DNA of 64,000 nucleotides from assembly GCA_015847255.1 (NCBI GenBank), contig JADLZK010008421.1:62001-126000 (forward strand), given 5' to 3'. Numbering within the stretch: the first letter of the stretch is position 1; the number at the start of each line of letters is the position of its first letter. Both the position numbers and the translations under genes were made by a program. Origin of the DNA: Hyparrhenia diplandra. Its lineage: Eukaryota; Streptophyta; Magnoliopsida; Poales; Poaceae. Below are positions 37,155 to 47,361 of the stretch, one piece after another. Under the pieces are notes generated by a model. That model was given only the letters and a program-made list of their open reading frames with translations. It had not been told where the DNA came from and ran no database searches.

Positions 37155-37302
37155 GAGATTGAGGTGTCATCGTATGGTCTATCAAAATTGCATCACATTC
37201 TGCCCATTTTGGCTAGCGGTGTGGTTCTGGTCTACCCTCCTCCTCTAATAACAGGTTAAATTAAATAGAGTAACCGTGTTTAAGTTTTACCTCCTTCTGT
37301 AA
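37155..37302. repeat. NXD1-upstream block D, middle fragment
   Basis: This matches block B at 6155-6190 and then, after a gap of about 1.25 kb, at 7450-7545; it also matches block A at 4770-4860. It ends at TAA (37300-37302), the target of the Harbinger-type insertion. Confidence 0.8.
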
Positions 37303-39880
37303 GGCCTTGTTTGGCTGTACGAGTTTTGAGCCGGGTTAGACGTGGATTCAGCCCATCCGTGGAAACCAACCCACGTCGGGGTGAGGATACACGACGGCCC
37401 AACTAGTGCGTTTGGCTGCAAGTGTGTTGGCAATTGATACACGTAGATACACGTAGACACACTCGAATACACCGGTGCCAGAAAAATCTCCACCGGACTC
37501 GTGTTTCTTCTCGGACGCGAGACAGACGCGAACGCGAGAGCGACGGCGCTCCGCCTCCGGCCGCCTCCACGTCGGTGCTCCGCCTCCGGCCGCCTCCACG
37601 TCGGTGCTGCTCCGGCCGCTGGCACGCCCGTGCCGCTCCTGCCGGGTACCTGCTCGTCATCATCCGCTTCGATTCCACTCTGGCTTGTTGAATCTGCTCT
37701 GGTATGCCTCTCCCTCCCCCTCCTCTTCCTTTTGTCTCCTGACGATTCAGTTCTTTGTGATTAGGGTTTCGATTTCACCTTCCTTTTCCCACTGATCCAG
37801 TAGAGTCCGATTCGGTAGAGTCAGATCTGGTTGATCCAGTAGAGCTTGGCAGTTTTGTAGTTCTTACTGAATATAGTCTGTCAATGCATACACAACCATG
37901 TACTGTGTAAAATTTTTTTTTTTTAAAATATATGTATAGTATGGTTCAAGCTTCAGATATAGAATATTGAGACTTAATGATTGGTGCTGTAGTCTATTTG
38001 TTAGCTGCATATTTGATCCATGCACTCCTATGCCACCATTCATGTGATAAAACCATATGCAGATGAGTTGTCCAGCATGCTTGAATGCATTCCAGAATTA
38101 TTGTGGCCCCCAATATGCTGAATTTGATTGCTATTTAGGTTGCTAGGAAATTGCTTCTGGTGCTGCTGCATATGTGGCACCACAGCTCACTCACCGTTGA
38201 AATATCCAGTTCCGTTTGAATAATCAGGATTTGAAGTTACATTCTGTTGATTACTAAATATCTAGCTCACTCCTATTCCACCATTCATGTGTCCACTTAC
38301 CTCGTTTCAGTTGGATGCTAATTGAATATAGTAGTGTGCTCTGATTGTACTATCTGATCTGTATATGCTATCTGATTCTGCTATCTGCTATCTGATCTGA
38401 GCAGTAGGAATAGTAGTGCGCTCTGATTGTACTAGACTATATTATTGCTAGCCAAGACAAAGAATTACAGATGAGTAAACTGAACAAACATTAGGAGCCT
38501 AGAACATTTCAGGACCAGTTAGTTCGTTCTGTGGGTCAGAACATTACTGAACATGCATAGACCGGTCCTGCTATTGACAGTAGCAGTACATTACTGAATA
38601 ATTACTGTACATTCATTTGTCGGTCAGAACGTAACTATCTCTACCCATAAATAAAACACGAAGTTCGTTCTGTGGGTCAAAATCTACATCTGACAGGCGA
38701 AATTTCAGCAACTAATAGTATTTTAATGACGGTAAATGTATGCACAAATCAATGTCAGAAAGCATAGTTTTGTTGTCTTTCTAGAGTGAATCGATCCGTA
38801 GCCATCAGAAAAGGAGGCTTTTAAACTGGTCAGCTGCAACTCTGTTCATCTTCAGTAGTGTCAAGCGCAGCTGAGTAGATCGAGTAGCTGACAGCTGCAC
38901 GTACATTTTCTTTATTCTTGATATAAGCATGCACCTGTTGCTGTTGTATAGCAACAACTGAGCAACCTAGTTTTTTTTAGCAAAAAACTGAATTTGCAAG
39001 GTTACTTATTAGGTCTGTTCTCTAGTTTATCTGTGTGGCCAATCCTGAACAAGAGCACTGCATAGTACTCCTATATTTGTTTGTGTTTAGTCTTGCTAAG
39101 AATTCAGAGTATTGTTTCAGTCATCACTTGAACAGACTTGACTGATCCTATTACTGTTGATTTATTCTATATGTCAGAAGCTAAATCATTTGTTTTACTG
39201 ATGACCATGTACTGAACATTACATTACATTTACTAAACTTTGCATGTTGGTTTGTTGTAGGAGACTGTCAAGGTCAAGGCTGCTGGCAAGGATCTATCAA
39301 TCTGTTTTTTTTTCCTTTGGCACCGTCATTTTGTTACCTGTGTAGGATTGAGACTTATGTATTTGCATATTTGAGAACCATTTAAACTGAACTATTTTTT
39401 ATGAACGACAGAACATGTGTTGTGTTATTGTGTACGCCAGAACCTGTGGAGGATTGGGACTTGCTATGCACCATCAGTTTGGACAAATGAAGAATGTTTG
39501 TTAAATTGATGCATCGTCTTATGTTCTTATATATGTGTGTGTGTGTGTGTATATGCACTTTTTCTACCAAGATTATTCTTTGAATTTCATAGGCTCTACT
39601 ACTTGCATTTTTATTATAACTTATAGTATCCTAGCATATTTTGTGAATTATATACATGCTCAGATTAGGCATTGTATGTGTTTTTGGGCTTTGGTATTCA
39701 AATCCAAGTGAAACCTGCACAGTGAAACCTGCACGAGCTAACTAGACAGACGTCCTTCCAAATCTGCTTGTGCGGGGGGTTTTAACCCAGACGTGGGTTG
39801 GGTGGATGGAGTGGATTAATCAAATCCACGCGGGGAGCAGGTAACACGTGTTTGAAAAACACTGGCAGCCAAACAAAGCC
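37303..39880. mobile_element. 2.58-kb PIF/Harbinger-type element with TAA target-site duplication
   Basis: The ends are GGCCTTGTTTGGCTG and, reverse-complemented, GGCTTTGTTTGGCTG, flanked by TAA at 37300-37302 and 39881-39883. Blocks A (about 4855) and B (about 7548) carry the same flanks with a single TAA, so the empty site is seen twice. Inner sequence near both ends also pairs (AACCCACGTC). There is no transposase or Myb-like ORF, so it is non-autonomous. A GC-rich start (37480-37700) ending at a GTATGC donor and an acceptor near 39260 (TTGTTGTAG) suggest a captured 5'-UTR exon and intron. It lies about 780 bp upstream of the NXD1 start. Confidence 0.9.
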
Positions 39881-40662
39881 TAAAGGATTTTCACATTCCC
39901 ACATATATTTTCATATTCGAGAAAAAAAAAAAGGATCAGGTAGTGGACAAATTGCACGTTTATTTCTCCTCACTCACGCTTCCAGCTCCTGATGTCCATT
40001 TATCGTCACTCAGACGGCCCGATGGCTCGTTGCCCCGCCGGCCCGGCACGGCGGGTCCGCTGTTGCTTTCGTACTGCATGGTTGACTAATCAAATCCAAT
40101 CTTCCCACAACAGCATCTGGGTGGAAGCGTGCATCTGCAACCCACAGCCAGAACAGAACAGCGGCGCCCCGCAAGCAAACAAAGCAGCTCGGCCCCCGGG
40201 ATGGCATCATCATCAGCTAGCCGATCGATCAATCGACGCCGACGCTGAGACAGCAAGGCGTGGGCCCCGCACGGATCTCGACCGGTGACGTCACCCCCCC
40301 CCCTTGCCTCTAGGCTAGCGCCACCTGTCCACCGGATAAGGTCCGGCGCGATCATCCATGATCCTCCACGGCACAACCAAAAGCTCGATCGCAAGCCGCA
40401 AAGGTCAATCACACACTTGTTTAAGCCGCGACCTGTGCTGTGCGTCCCAGCATCAGCTTTGCATTCGTCGCCCCTTGACTCCCCTCGATCGGCCTTCTCC
40501 TTCTCCGTTCACGCTAGTCCACTACCACTCCCTTGATCACATCACCGGCCTGCCTAAATCGATCGATCGGGGGCCGCCCTTTGACTCCTTCCCAGCTCCC
40601 GTCCAGTAGCCGGCCGGCCGCTTTCTTGGAGAGTGAGTGTGAGCAAGCAGGTAGGAGGATCC
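39881..40662 (+). promoter_or_regulatory. Proximal upstream region and 5' leader of NXD1
   Basis: The stretch to about 40635 is shared with block B at 7546-8175. It includes GATCCTCCACGGCACAACCA and CATCAGCTTTGCATTCGTCG. The NXD1 copy has an additional ~60-80 bases (40540-40605) absent from block B. A TGACGTCA palindrome lies at 40284-40295. The transcription start is not determinable; no confident TATA box was seen. Confidence 0.5.
40284..40295. promoter_or_regulatory. Palindromic GGTGACGTCACC, candidate bZIP site upstream of NXD1
   Basis: A perfect 12-bp palindrome 368 bases upstream of the start codon, identical in block B at 7903-7914. The TGACGTCA core is a general bZIP target; regulation of NXD1 through it is inference. 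Confidence 0.4.
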
Positions 40663-43314
40663 ATGGCGGCGGACAAGGAGAAGGAGAAAGCCTGCGCGGG
40701 GTACCAGCACGGGCCGCCATGGGTGTTCAAGGGCAGGCAAGGCCCGATCCAACCTCCCATTTTTCCTGTTTCATCCAGCTGAGCCAGTGGGCGATGATGG
40801 TCTCGGCTTGAATTCGCAGCGCATTGTACCAGCTGCATTTGGTGAAGGCGTCGACGGCGCGCGCCTTCGTGCCCCGTGACCTCCGCCTCGTCGAGGCCTT
40901 CGGCTACACGCTCGGCGGCATGTTCCTGGCGCGCTACCACGACAGCCCCGCCGGCGAGTTCGACGAGGTACGCACAGCGAGTTCTACGTCTTGCAAGATT
41001 CATTCGGTTCGACGACCGACCGACCTCTGCCGGTTCTTTCTTGCAGCTCGTGGTGATCGCCGGCATTGTGTGGAACCCGCCGACCTCCTGCGCGTGAGTT
41101 GGCTCGCCCCGGCCGGTTCATTGCATCTGCATCTGCATTCGCATTGCACTGCATCTTCCTTCGCTAGTTTATTTTAATTGCTTCCAGGCTTCCACGCCAC
41201 TTTCTCCTGCCTGATTAGCCGGCCTCGATGATCAGCAACCAGAAAAGAACAGGGCAACTTGCAATAAACAAGCCCCAATCCCCCTGCATGATTGTACTTG
41301 GCAGCACGGACTCTGCTGCCTTGTTTTCCTTGTATTATATATATTCGAGGGTTTCGGTGGACTGGGAAGGGTGGCCGGGTGCGCTGCACTTGCTCCGCGT
41401 CGCCAACTTGCTCTGCGGTTTCCTCCATCTTCCAATCCTACGTGGGATGGACAGACTACAGAAGAATATAAGCATGTGGTTTGTACCAAGCAGAGTTGCA
41501 GAGGCAGATGAAATGCAGCAACTCTGAAGTTCTGAACAGTGATGATTTTCTCACACTTTTGTTCTGATGGAACATAATCGAATAATGACTTGCTTTTTGT
41601 TTTCTTTTTAATTTTTGTTTTGTTTTCGGCTGATGAAATCTAGAGTAGTGGTGCTACTCCTATTTCAGTAGCCCATACCTACTATGTGCATAGGTTGACT
41701 TGATTGACTGAACCTTTTTCAGTTCTTGTGAAGTGATATATTGACTGAAGGTACCTACTTTTCAGGTGGGCTGCCAGGGTGCTGGTGAACAGCGTCCAAG
41801 CCTGCCGGCACGGCCGCAAGGTCACCATCGGAACCCCTCTCTGATCTGTATCACTTTGTTGTCCTACTGCTTCCTGAGCCATTCCAATTCTTGCAGGAGG
41901 TAGGACTACCAAGCCATGTTGCTACATTCTCAAAGGTACCATACTGACTGACATCCAAACAAACCCATTGCTACATTCTGAATATATGACTGTTGGTTCG
42001 GCTTGAACAATGTTGCCAATTATCAGACTTGTAACCTATCTGTCACTTGAGATAGACTGAAGCTGCTTCACTCGGGGATAAACCGTTGGCCAAACCAAAC
42101 AGCTTCCTTAACATGCTAGGGATTGGGTCGACAACCTCCAAGCAAGGGAATGGCCGTGAGATTGAGATTTCAGAGACCAAGGGCTCATGTACTAGGCACT
42201 TGTGCAACATTAGCCTGCCACTTACCGGTAATTTCAGTCTCTTATCCGCTTAATGATCCATTGAAGCCACGTGACCCAGTTATACAGAAGTAATTGTTAG
42301 GCTCCAAGTTGTACTTGTTTCCTTACTGTCCTTTTGAGCTACATTCCCTGAACTTTTCAGTTACTACATTCTTGAATATGGAAAATGCATTGGTTTGTTT
42401 TAAACCAGAATTAGTATCCAGTAAGGCATCTAAGCTCATCAGAAACCATGTATATATTAGTCTGAATTTGTTGCACTTCATCACTGAAGATCAATGGATG
42501 TCAAATACTAGGCGTTTCCAATATGTCTTTCAGAATGTCATTTTCCTACCTTATCCTTTTCACTCTCAAAATGGTACCTTGGCTTTGTTGATTCAATGCT
42601 TTATTTCACTTTCTAATCATGTGGAAGTGGACAGCAGGATCACATAAGAACCACAAGTGGATGGGCCCAGCAATCAGAATGTCACTTCCAAGTTTCAGGT
42701 TAGGTAAAACAAACCAGATGGCCTCCATGATTTCTCAAAAGAAAACTGCCAGGTTCCAAATATGTAAATATAAATATAAATGTAAATAAATTAAATTCTT
42801 CACGGAGCCATGTGCAAATTTCTATTGAGAAAACAAAAGAAAAGAAATCCTCGTCAAAATATAGATTGTCTCTGAACAAATATGTCTCGCTTGCTTTGCA
42901 AATTTCAGTGGGCAGACAGAGGACCATCCTGATCTTCTCAAGTACTCCTGTCAAGTAGAATGCAGGTGATGACATAAATAAACTCTATGAACGTCCTGAG
43001 ATACATACATATTGATGGCATTTCAACACATTATTGCGTTTCTAAGCAACTATTTTCTTCCACAGGGTGCGCCGGTACAGCCTGCTAAAATTTGGAGTCC
43101 AAGAACCACAGAGCCACAGGAAAAATCTGACGGCAAGATCAACAGCTCTGGGTCCAACGTGACAGCCGACTTGGATGCGCAAAGCCAGAGCATTTCAGTC
43201 CTGTTATCCAGGCCCATTTTCGCTCTTGAGTTCAGCTCGCTGAGGATGCACGTTGACGCTCCCAAGATTGTTGTTCCACAGTGCAAGAAGAAAGTCGGAT
43301 ACTCGAGCACTTAA
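40663..43314 (+). CDS. NXD1: NEOXANTHIN-DEFICIENT 1-like protein, 9 exons, frameshifted in last exon
   Basis: NXD1 is required for neoxanthin accumulation (carotenoid/xanthophyll pathway, upstream of ABA) in tomato and Arabidopsis; its biochemical role is unresolved. Exons: 40663-40736, 40820-40967, 41047-41093, 41766-41820, 41897-41935, 42056-42227, 42638-42698, 42909-42965, 43066-43314. All junctions through exon 8 keep phase. Family signatures are PPWVFKGSALYQLHLVKA, LVEAFGYTLGGMFLARYHD, DELVVIAGIVWNPPTSCAWA, ARVLVNS, EVGLPSHVATFSK, KWMGPAIRMSLPSF, LLKYSCQVEC and QSISVLLSRP. Expected length is about 300 residues. Intron 1 is GC-AG; the others are GT-AG. Exon 9 enters one base out of phase with its conserved frame (PVQPAKIWSPRTTEP onward): a base appears missing at CC 43072-43073, and as written translation stops at 43160-43162. 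I infer a sequence error or a recent null allele. The start is the first ATG, followed by a short charged N-terminus. Confidence 0.93.
40737..40819 (+). other. GC-AG intron 1 of NXD1 (83 bp)
   Basis: The donor is GGGCAG|GCAAGG and the acceptor TTCGCAG|C. Only this junction restores FKGSALYQLHLVKA, the conserved sequence. The AG|GCAAG context fits the known GC-donor consensus. Confidence 0.85.
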
Positions 43315-43927
43315 ATCTGAAGGAGCTGTGCAATATATGTATGGTTAAAAGAACCCCGGGAGTTTTGGCCACATTTGACCCGGTTGCTTGATGAATTCAT
43401 GCAGTTTCTGGTTGCTTTTGCCACAACATATTCTTTTCTTGGTTATTTTTTTTCTTGGCAATGTTCTTTTTCTTGTCTATAAGGAAATATGTGGGATATG
43501 CATAGCATAGTACTTGTTTAATTCAAAACTGGAAGTAGTTTGATTCCTGTTGCAAACTGTCACAGAGATTGGCAACTTTGATGCATAATCAGAATTCAAA
43601 ACAGTTTTTTTTTTTTTCTCTAAAAGCACCAGAAAAGGCAATGGGCGACTGGCATAAAAGATTGATCCTCCAAATTCTTTATCAGTAAAGATGAGCATGC
43701 CTGAAGAAACATGTTAAGTAAAGGTACTGTTACCAGGTAAACCTACAACTACAACCTTCGTTAGCCCTAAACAACCGAGAGTGTTAATTCTAAAGTAACG
43801 CACGAAGACAATAGAAACAGAACACACAACACATGACAAACAGGTTGATAATCCTAAAGGTAATCCTAAGCCACCAGTGCTCTCTGTAATCTCTGAACCA
43901 GTCATGAGCTACGATGCTATCATCAGA
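43315..43927. other. Convergent intergenic region, NXD1 and MYB 3' flanks
   Basis: About 610 bases separate the two stop codons. It should hold both 3' UTRs. No AATAAA-class signal or repeat end could be assigned with confidence. Confidence 0.4.
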
Positions 43928-45119
43928 TCAGTGATGATCAAACCACCACAAGAAACTATCAATGTCATCGAACTCGTCGTAGATGCAAGTCAGCGGCTCC
44001 GGTAACATGAAGTTCAGAGGAGCAGGAGACGGGGAGCGCAGACGATATCCATGGGCCTCTCTCCAGTCTGATCACCGACCGGTAGTGGCGGTGGCAGCAA
44101 CGGCAGCGTCTTCTCCAGAGGTAGTCGGCTCGCCAAGGCTGGCTTCTGCTCGATCCCCAACACCGGTCCACTAACCGGGACCGCTGCGATCGGTTCTTGG
44201 CCGGCGGCGGTGGCGACCGGAACCGGCGTCGGGCCGGCCATGGTGACGGGCTTGGCGGGGCTGGAGGACTCAGCCGTGGAGCTCTCGTTGCTGCTGTAGA
44301 CAACTAGCTGCAGGTCCCGTGCCGGAACCTCGGCGTCGTCGGACGACGTGCTGCTGGCCGGGCAGGTCGGACGGCGCCTGCTGGCGGCGGTTCTCGCCGC
44401 TGGGAGCGGGTACTTCTTCTTGAGCGTGCTGTTCCAGTAGTTCTTGATGGCGAGGTCGGTCCTCCCGGGAAGCTGGGCGGCGATGACGGACCAGCTGTTG
44501 GGTGAACACACCAAGCCAAGAAATTTGCAGCATGTCAGTGATAGTTCTTCAATTCTTTTGCACTACATTTCTAATCTAGTGACTACTTAACTGATATGAA
44601 ATCTCAGTGCGATAAAACAGCAGTTCAACGACTCAATATGTATATTCAGTGAAATCAGCGAGTAAAAGACTGCAGTTGTTGCAAGATGAGTGAAAACTTG
44701 TGAAAATGATCATAGCAATTCGTTGTGGTTGGACTTGCAGTGGACATGGAGAATGGGTTCATGTGAGGCTTACCAGCTTCCCCTCTTGCTGTACATCTCG
44801 CAGATGACCCTCTCCTCGGCCAGCGTGAAATTGCCGTGCTTCAGCCCCGGCCGGAGGTAGTTCAGCCATCTGGAACGGCAGCTCCGGCCGCACCGCCTCA
44901 GCCCTGAACAGAGCAACTTATTTTAGCCTATGCATGCATTACAACGATCATAAACACAATGCTAGGAAACAGAGATGAATGACAAGCAGAATGCATACGA
45001 ACCTAAACTGTCGGATAAGGCCTGCCAACTGCGGCCGATGCTCCCATGCTTCTGAATGTGGTTGATGATCAAGTCATCCTCCTCCTTTGACCACTTCCCT
45101 TCTTATCTTTCTTGATCAT
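43928..45119 (-). CDS. R2R3-MYB transcription factor, 3 exons, two apparent 1-nt frame breaks
   Basis: A nuclear DNA-binding regulator. Exons on the minus strand are 45119-45003, 44903-44774 and 44494-43928, with introns at the two classic R2R3-MYB positions (phases 1 and 2). R2 reads KWSKEEDDLIINHIQKHG, WQALSDSLGLRRCGRSC and RWLNYLRP. R3 reads LKHGNFTLAEERVICEMY, then CWSVIAAQLPGRTD and IKNYWNSTLKKKY. The C-terminus ends IYDEFDDIDSFLWWFDHH. MYBs of the RAX/MYB36 type look closest, but the subgroup is uncertain. Exon 1 lacks one base (TT at 45100-45101; the in-window duplicate has TTT at 55766-55768), which puts MIKKDKK out of frame with KWSKEED. Exon 3 needs one more G at 44031-44034 to reach SPAPLNFM and the conserved tail. 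As written the protein would be broken; either sequence errors or a pseudogene. Confidence 0.88.
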
Positions 45120-46187
45120 CCTCACCCCTTGCTTGTGTACTAAACCAACACACTTGTCTCCCCGAAGGGGGCATAGGAGTTCAAGAGTACAGTATGATGC
45201 CAATTTATAAGGAATAGTATGTTGGTACGGTAAAGCACATAATGCGTGATAATCTCAATTTACCGTGGGGCTAAATATCCCTCTCTTGTCATTTTACATG
45301 TTTGTCCTGTATTTGTATCCAACGATTCTTATTCTCAGAAAAGGGGAGAAAAAAAGGAAGTGGTGAAATGAAAGGGCATGGCCACATGATGAGGCTGCAG
45401 TAAAAAAGGAATACCATTCTGATGTAAAATGGAACTGCTAGTAAATGTGTTCTCGTAGCCGCTGCCTCCTAGGGCGTCTGCACAGCCTGCTAGCTAGTGA
45501 GAAAGAGACGGGACATGCATCCTACGAAGTCAGGTAATCGTCAATCATATGATTAGAGCTTAATCACAATGGCTTCTAGGACTGTCACAACAAGGTAACC
45601 CTTGTGGTCGACGAGTGACTAAATTTTTGATATATAATCTGCCAAATGATTGGTGCTCCTGGACACTCCTTATGCTTGGTGGCAATTTACAATTAAAGGA
45701 TTTATAAGGAATCCACCTTGATGCATGGGTGAAGTATTGGAGGTGTTGACGTGTAGTATTTGTTTCTTGCGTTTACTACAATGCAACAGTCAGTGTTATC
45801 TCATTGCTTCAGATGAGATGCTTTTCAGTTTGGTTTAGAAGCGCTGAATCTTATGGCCTGTCAAGTGTTCTGAGGTTTCACGGAGGATTCGACGCAAGGA
45901 TCCGAGTCTGCCTTTCAATGTTTAGTGGCTCTGTGGAGCCAGAGCCAGAGCCTTTCAATGTTCACGTTCACATTGGCACAAACAACTTTGCACCACCTCT
46001 GGCAAATCCAACTTGAAAAGTGGAGAGGTCTTGTAGGTAGGTTGCCAAAAATGCAGAGATTCTTGAATTGGACATGATGTAAGTACATGCATGAAAGCAA
46101 CTTTTCTCCGGAAGACCTGAACGTGTTTACTACCCAAGAACGAGGCAAATATATGAAGCTTTGCATACATAAGAATTACATATGCAT
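45055..46187. repeat. Segmental duplication, copy 1 (MYB exon 1 and upstream)
   Basis: The sequence from inside MYB exon 1 through its promoter and ~1 kb beyond is repeated in direct orientation at 55718-56035 plus 61166-61990, with few substitutions and some indels. Matching stretches include TTGGTGCTCCTGGACACTCC and GAAGCTTTGCATACATAAGA. Copy 1 is uninterrupted and serves as the empty-site reference. Confidence 0.93.
45203..45210 (-). promoter_or_regulatory. TATA box candidate of the MYB gene
   Basis: TATAAATT on the minus strand lies 84 bases upstream of the proposed ATG. It is kept in the duplicate copy near 55870 (ATTTATAAGGAATAG). Confidence 0.5.
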
Positions 46188-46296
46188 TTTTTGGAACAAA
46201 AGAAAAGTAATCATTTTGGATAGTCCCCAACCAACAGCTTGTTCACAACCACCGATGAAGAATAATAATAAAAGCAAAGGAGCTGGGCAAAAAATT

Positions 46297-46368
46297 TCTG
46301 TTTCCGAGACTAGAGCCCGAGTCTCTCGGGTGAGAGCCGGGTATCTTAACCACCTAGACTACAGCGGA
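46297..46368 (-). tRNA. tRNA-Glu(CUC) pseudogene
   Basis: Exactly 72 nt on the minus strand. It begins TCCGCTGTAGTCTAGGTGGT, with anticodon loop CTCTCAC (anticodon CTC) and variable region AGAC, as in plant tRNA-Glu. Decay: the acceptor stem has three mismatches (3' side AAACAGA against TCCGCTG), the anticodon stem has one mismatch, and the T loop reads CTCTAGT instead of TTCAAGT. It is probably not functional. It could also be a tRNA-derived head of a SINE, but no SINE body follows. Confidence 0.8.
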
Positions 46369-47361
46369 TTCTGTCAAATTAGATTATGTTTCGTTTTAAA
46401 TTTCATTCCAGGCTACCCTAGTTCTTTCAAGTGGCATTTTCGTTTTTCTTTGAACTTGCTACTACAAGTGAGAATCGAAAGGACTTAGTTAAGTCACCAG
46501 CGGCGGCAATAGTTGAATCAAGAGAATAATTGACTATATTGCCAGCGATTTAGATCGGTGTCACTAACAAAATATACCAATAGATGTTGTTCTATTCATC
46601 GATGAAGGTGGATTCTACACCACCAGACATTCGTAAAACGAATATAGCAGCGAAATATTGACCAGCGGTAAAAAAAAAACGGGGGTGCTCTCTGAAGTGC
46701 AGGCATTGTGCCTATTCATCCATGGACAGTTGTGGCAATATTTTTTGAATTTGAATGTAAAGTTGTGGCAATGTTTCGCCAAACAAAAAAAGACAAAGAT
46801 GACATGTTTCTGAACAAAACTAAAATGTGAGTTGTTCTTTGCTCCTATCATTGGTACTGAAACAGAATAAGAAGTGGTGGACACTCTTATTTTCCTTGCA
46901 TCCTTTTCAAACTCAAGGCAATTTTCGAAGCATCTTCTTTATTAGCTTCAATAACTCCCCAAAGCCCTTGTCAGTTACACCATTTGCTGCCTTTTGCAAA
47001 AAATACTAGTGCGCTATCCAACTTTTTTATGCCCTTGTTTTGCGCCAATAACTGGGTACAACAATATGTTTTGTCAAACGAAATTGATGAAGAACGATGA
47101 ATTTGAGCTCTAGTTCTACACATTTCTATAACAAGAAACAAACCATGCTAACCATAAAGATAAGAGGATAAAATTGCTAACCTTTTTGACCACTTGGATG
47201 TTGAAAATCTTCACCAAATCACTAAAAGAATTGGACAACACTTCCACCTAGCGTGCCATCGCCATGAACATGGAGCTCAGCGGGCGTCGGGATGGGGAGG
47301 AGGACGGCGACTAAATATACTATGGTAGTTTAGCAATCGTTGGTAACACCCGGCTAGTGCT
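46369..47361. other. Intergenic DNA including left part of a CACTA-like remnant
   Basis: No gene seen. The stretch just before the retroposon (GGTAACACCCGGCTAGTGCT at about 47342) has the character of CACTA subterminal repeats and pairs in style with 48870-48987. The left terminus could not be located. Confidence 0.4.

Noticed and set aside
43965..44303. Separate minus-strand ORF of 112 codons
   Set aside because: It is another frame of MYB exon 3, and only its last part overlaps the true MYB C-terminus after the frame break.
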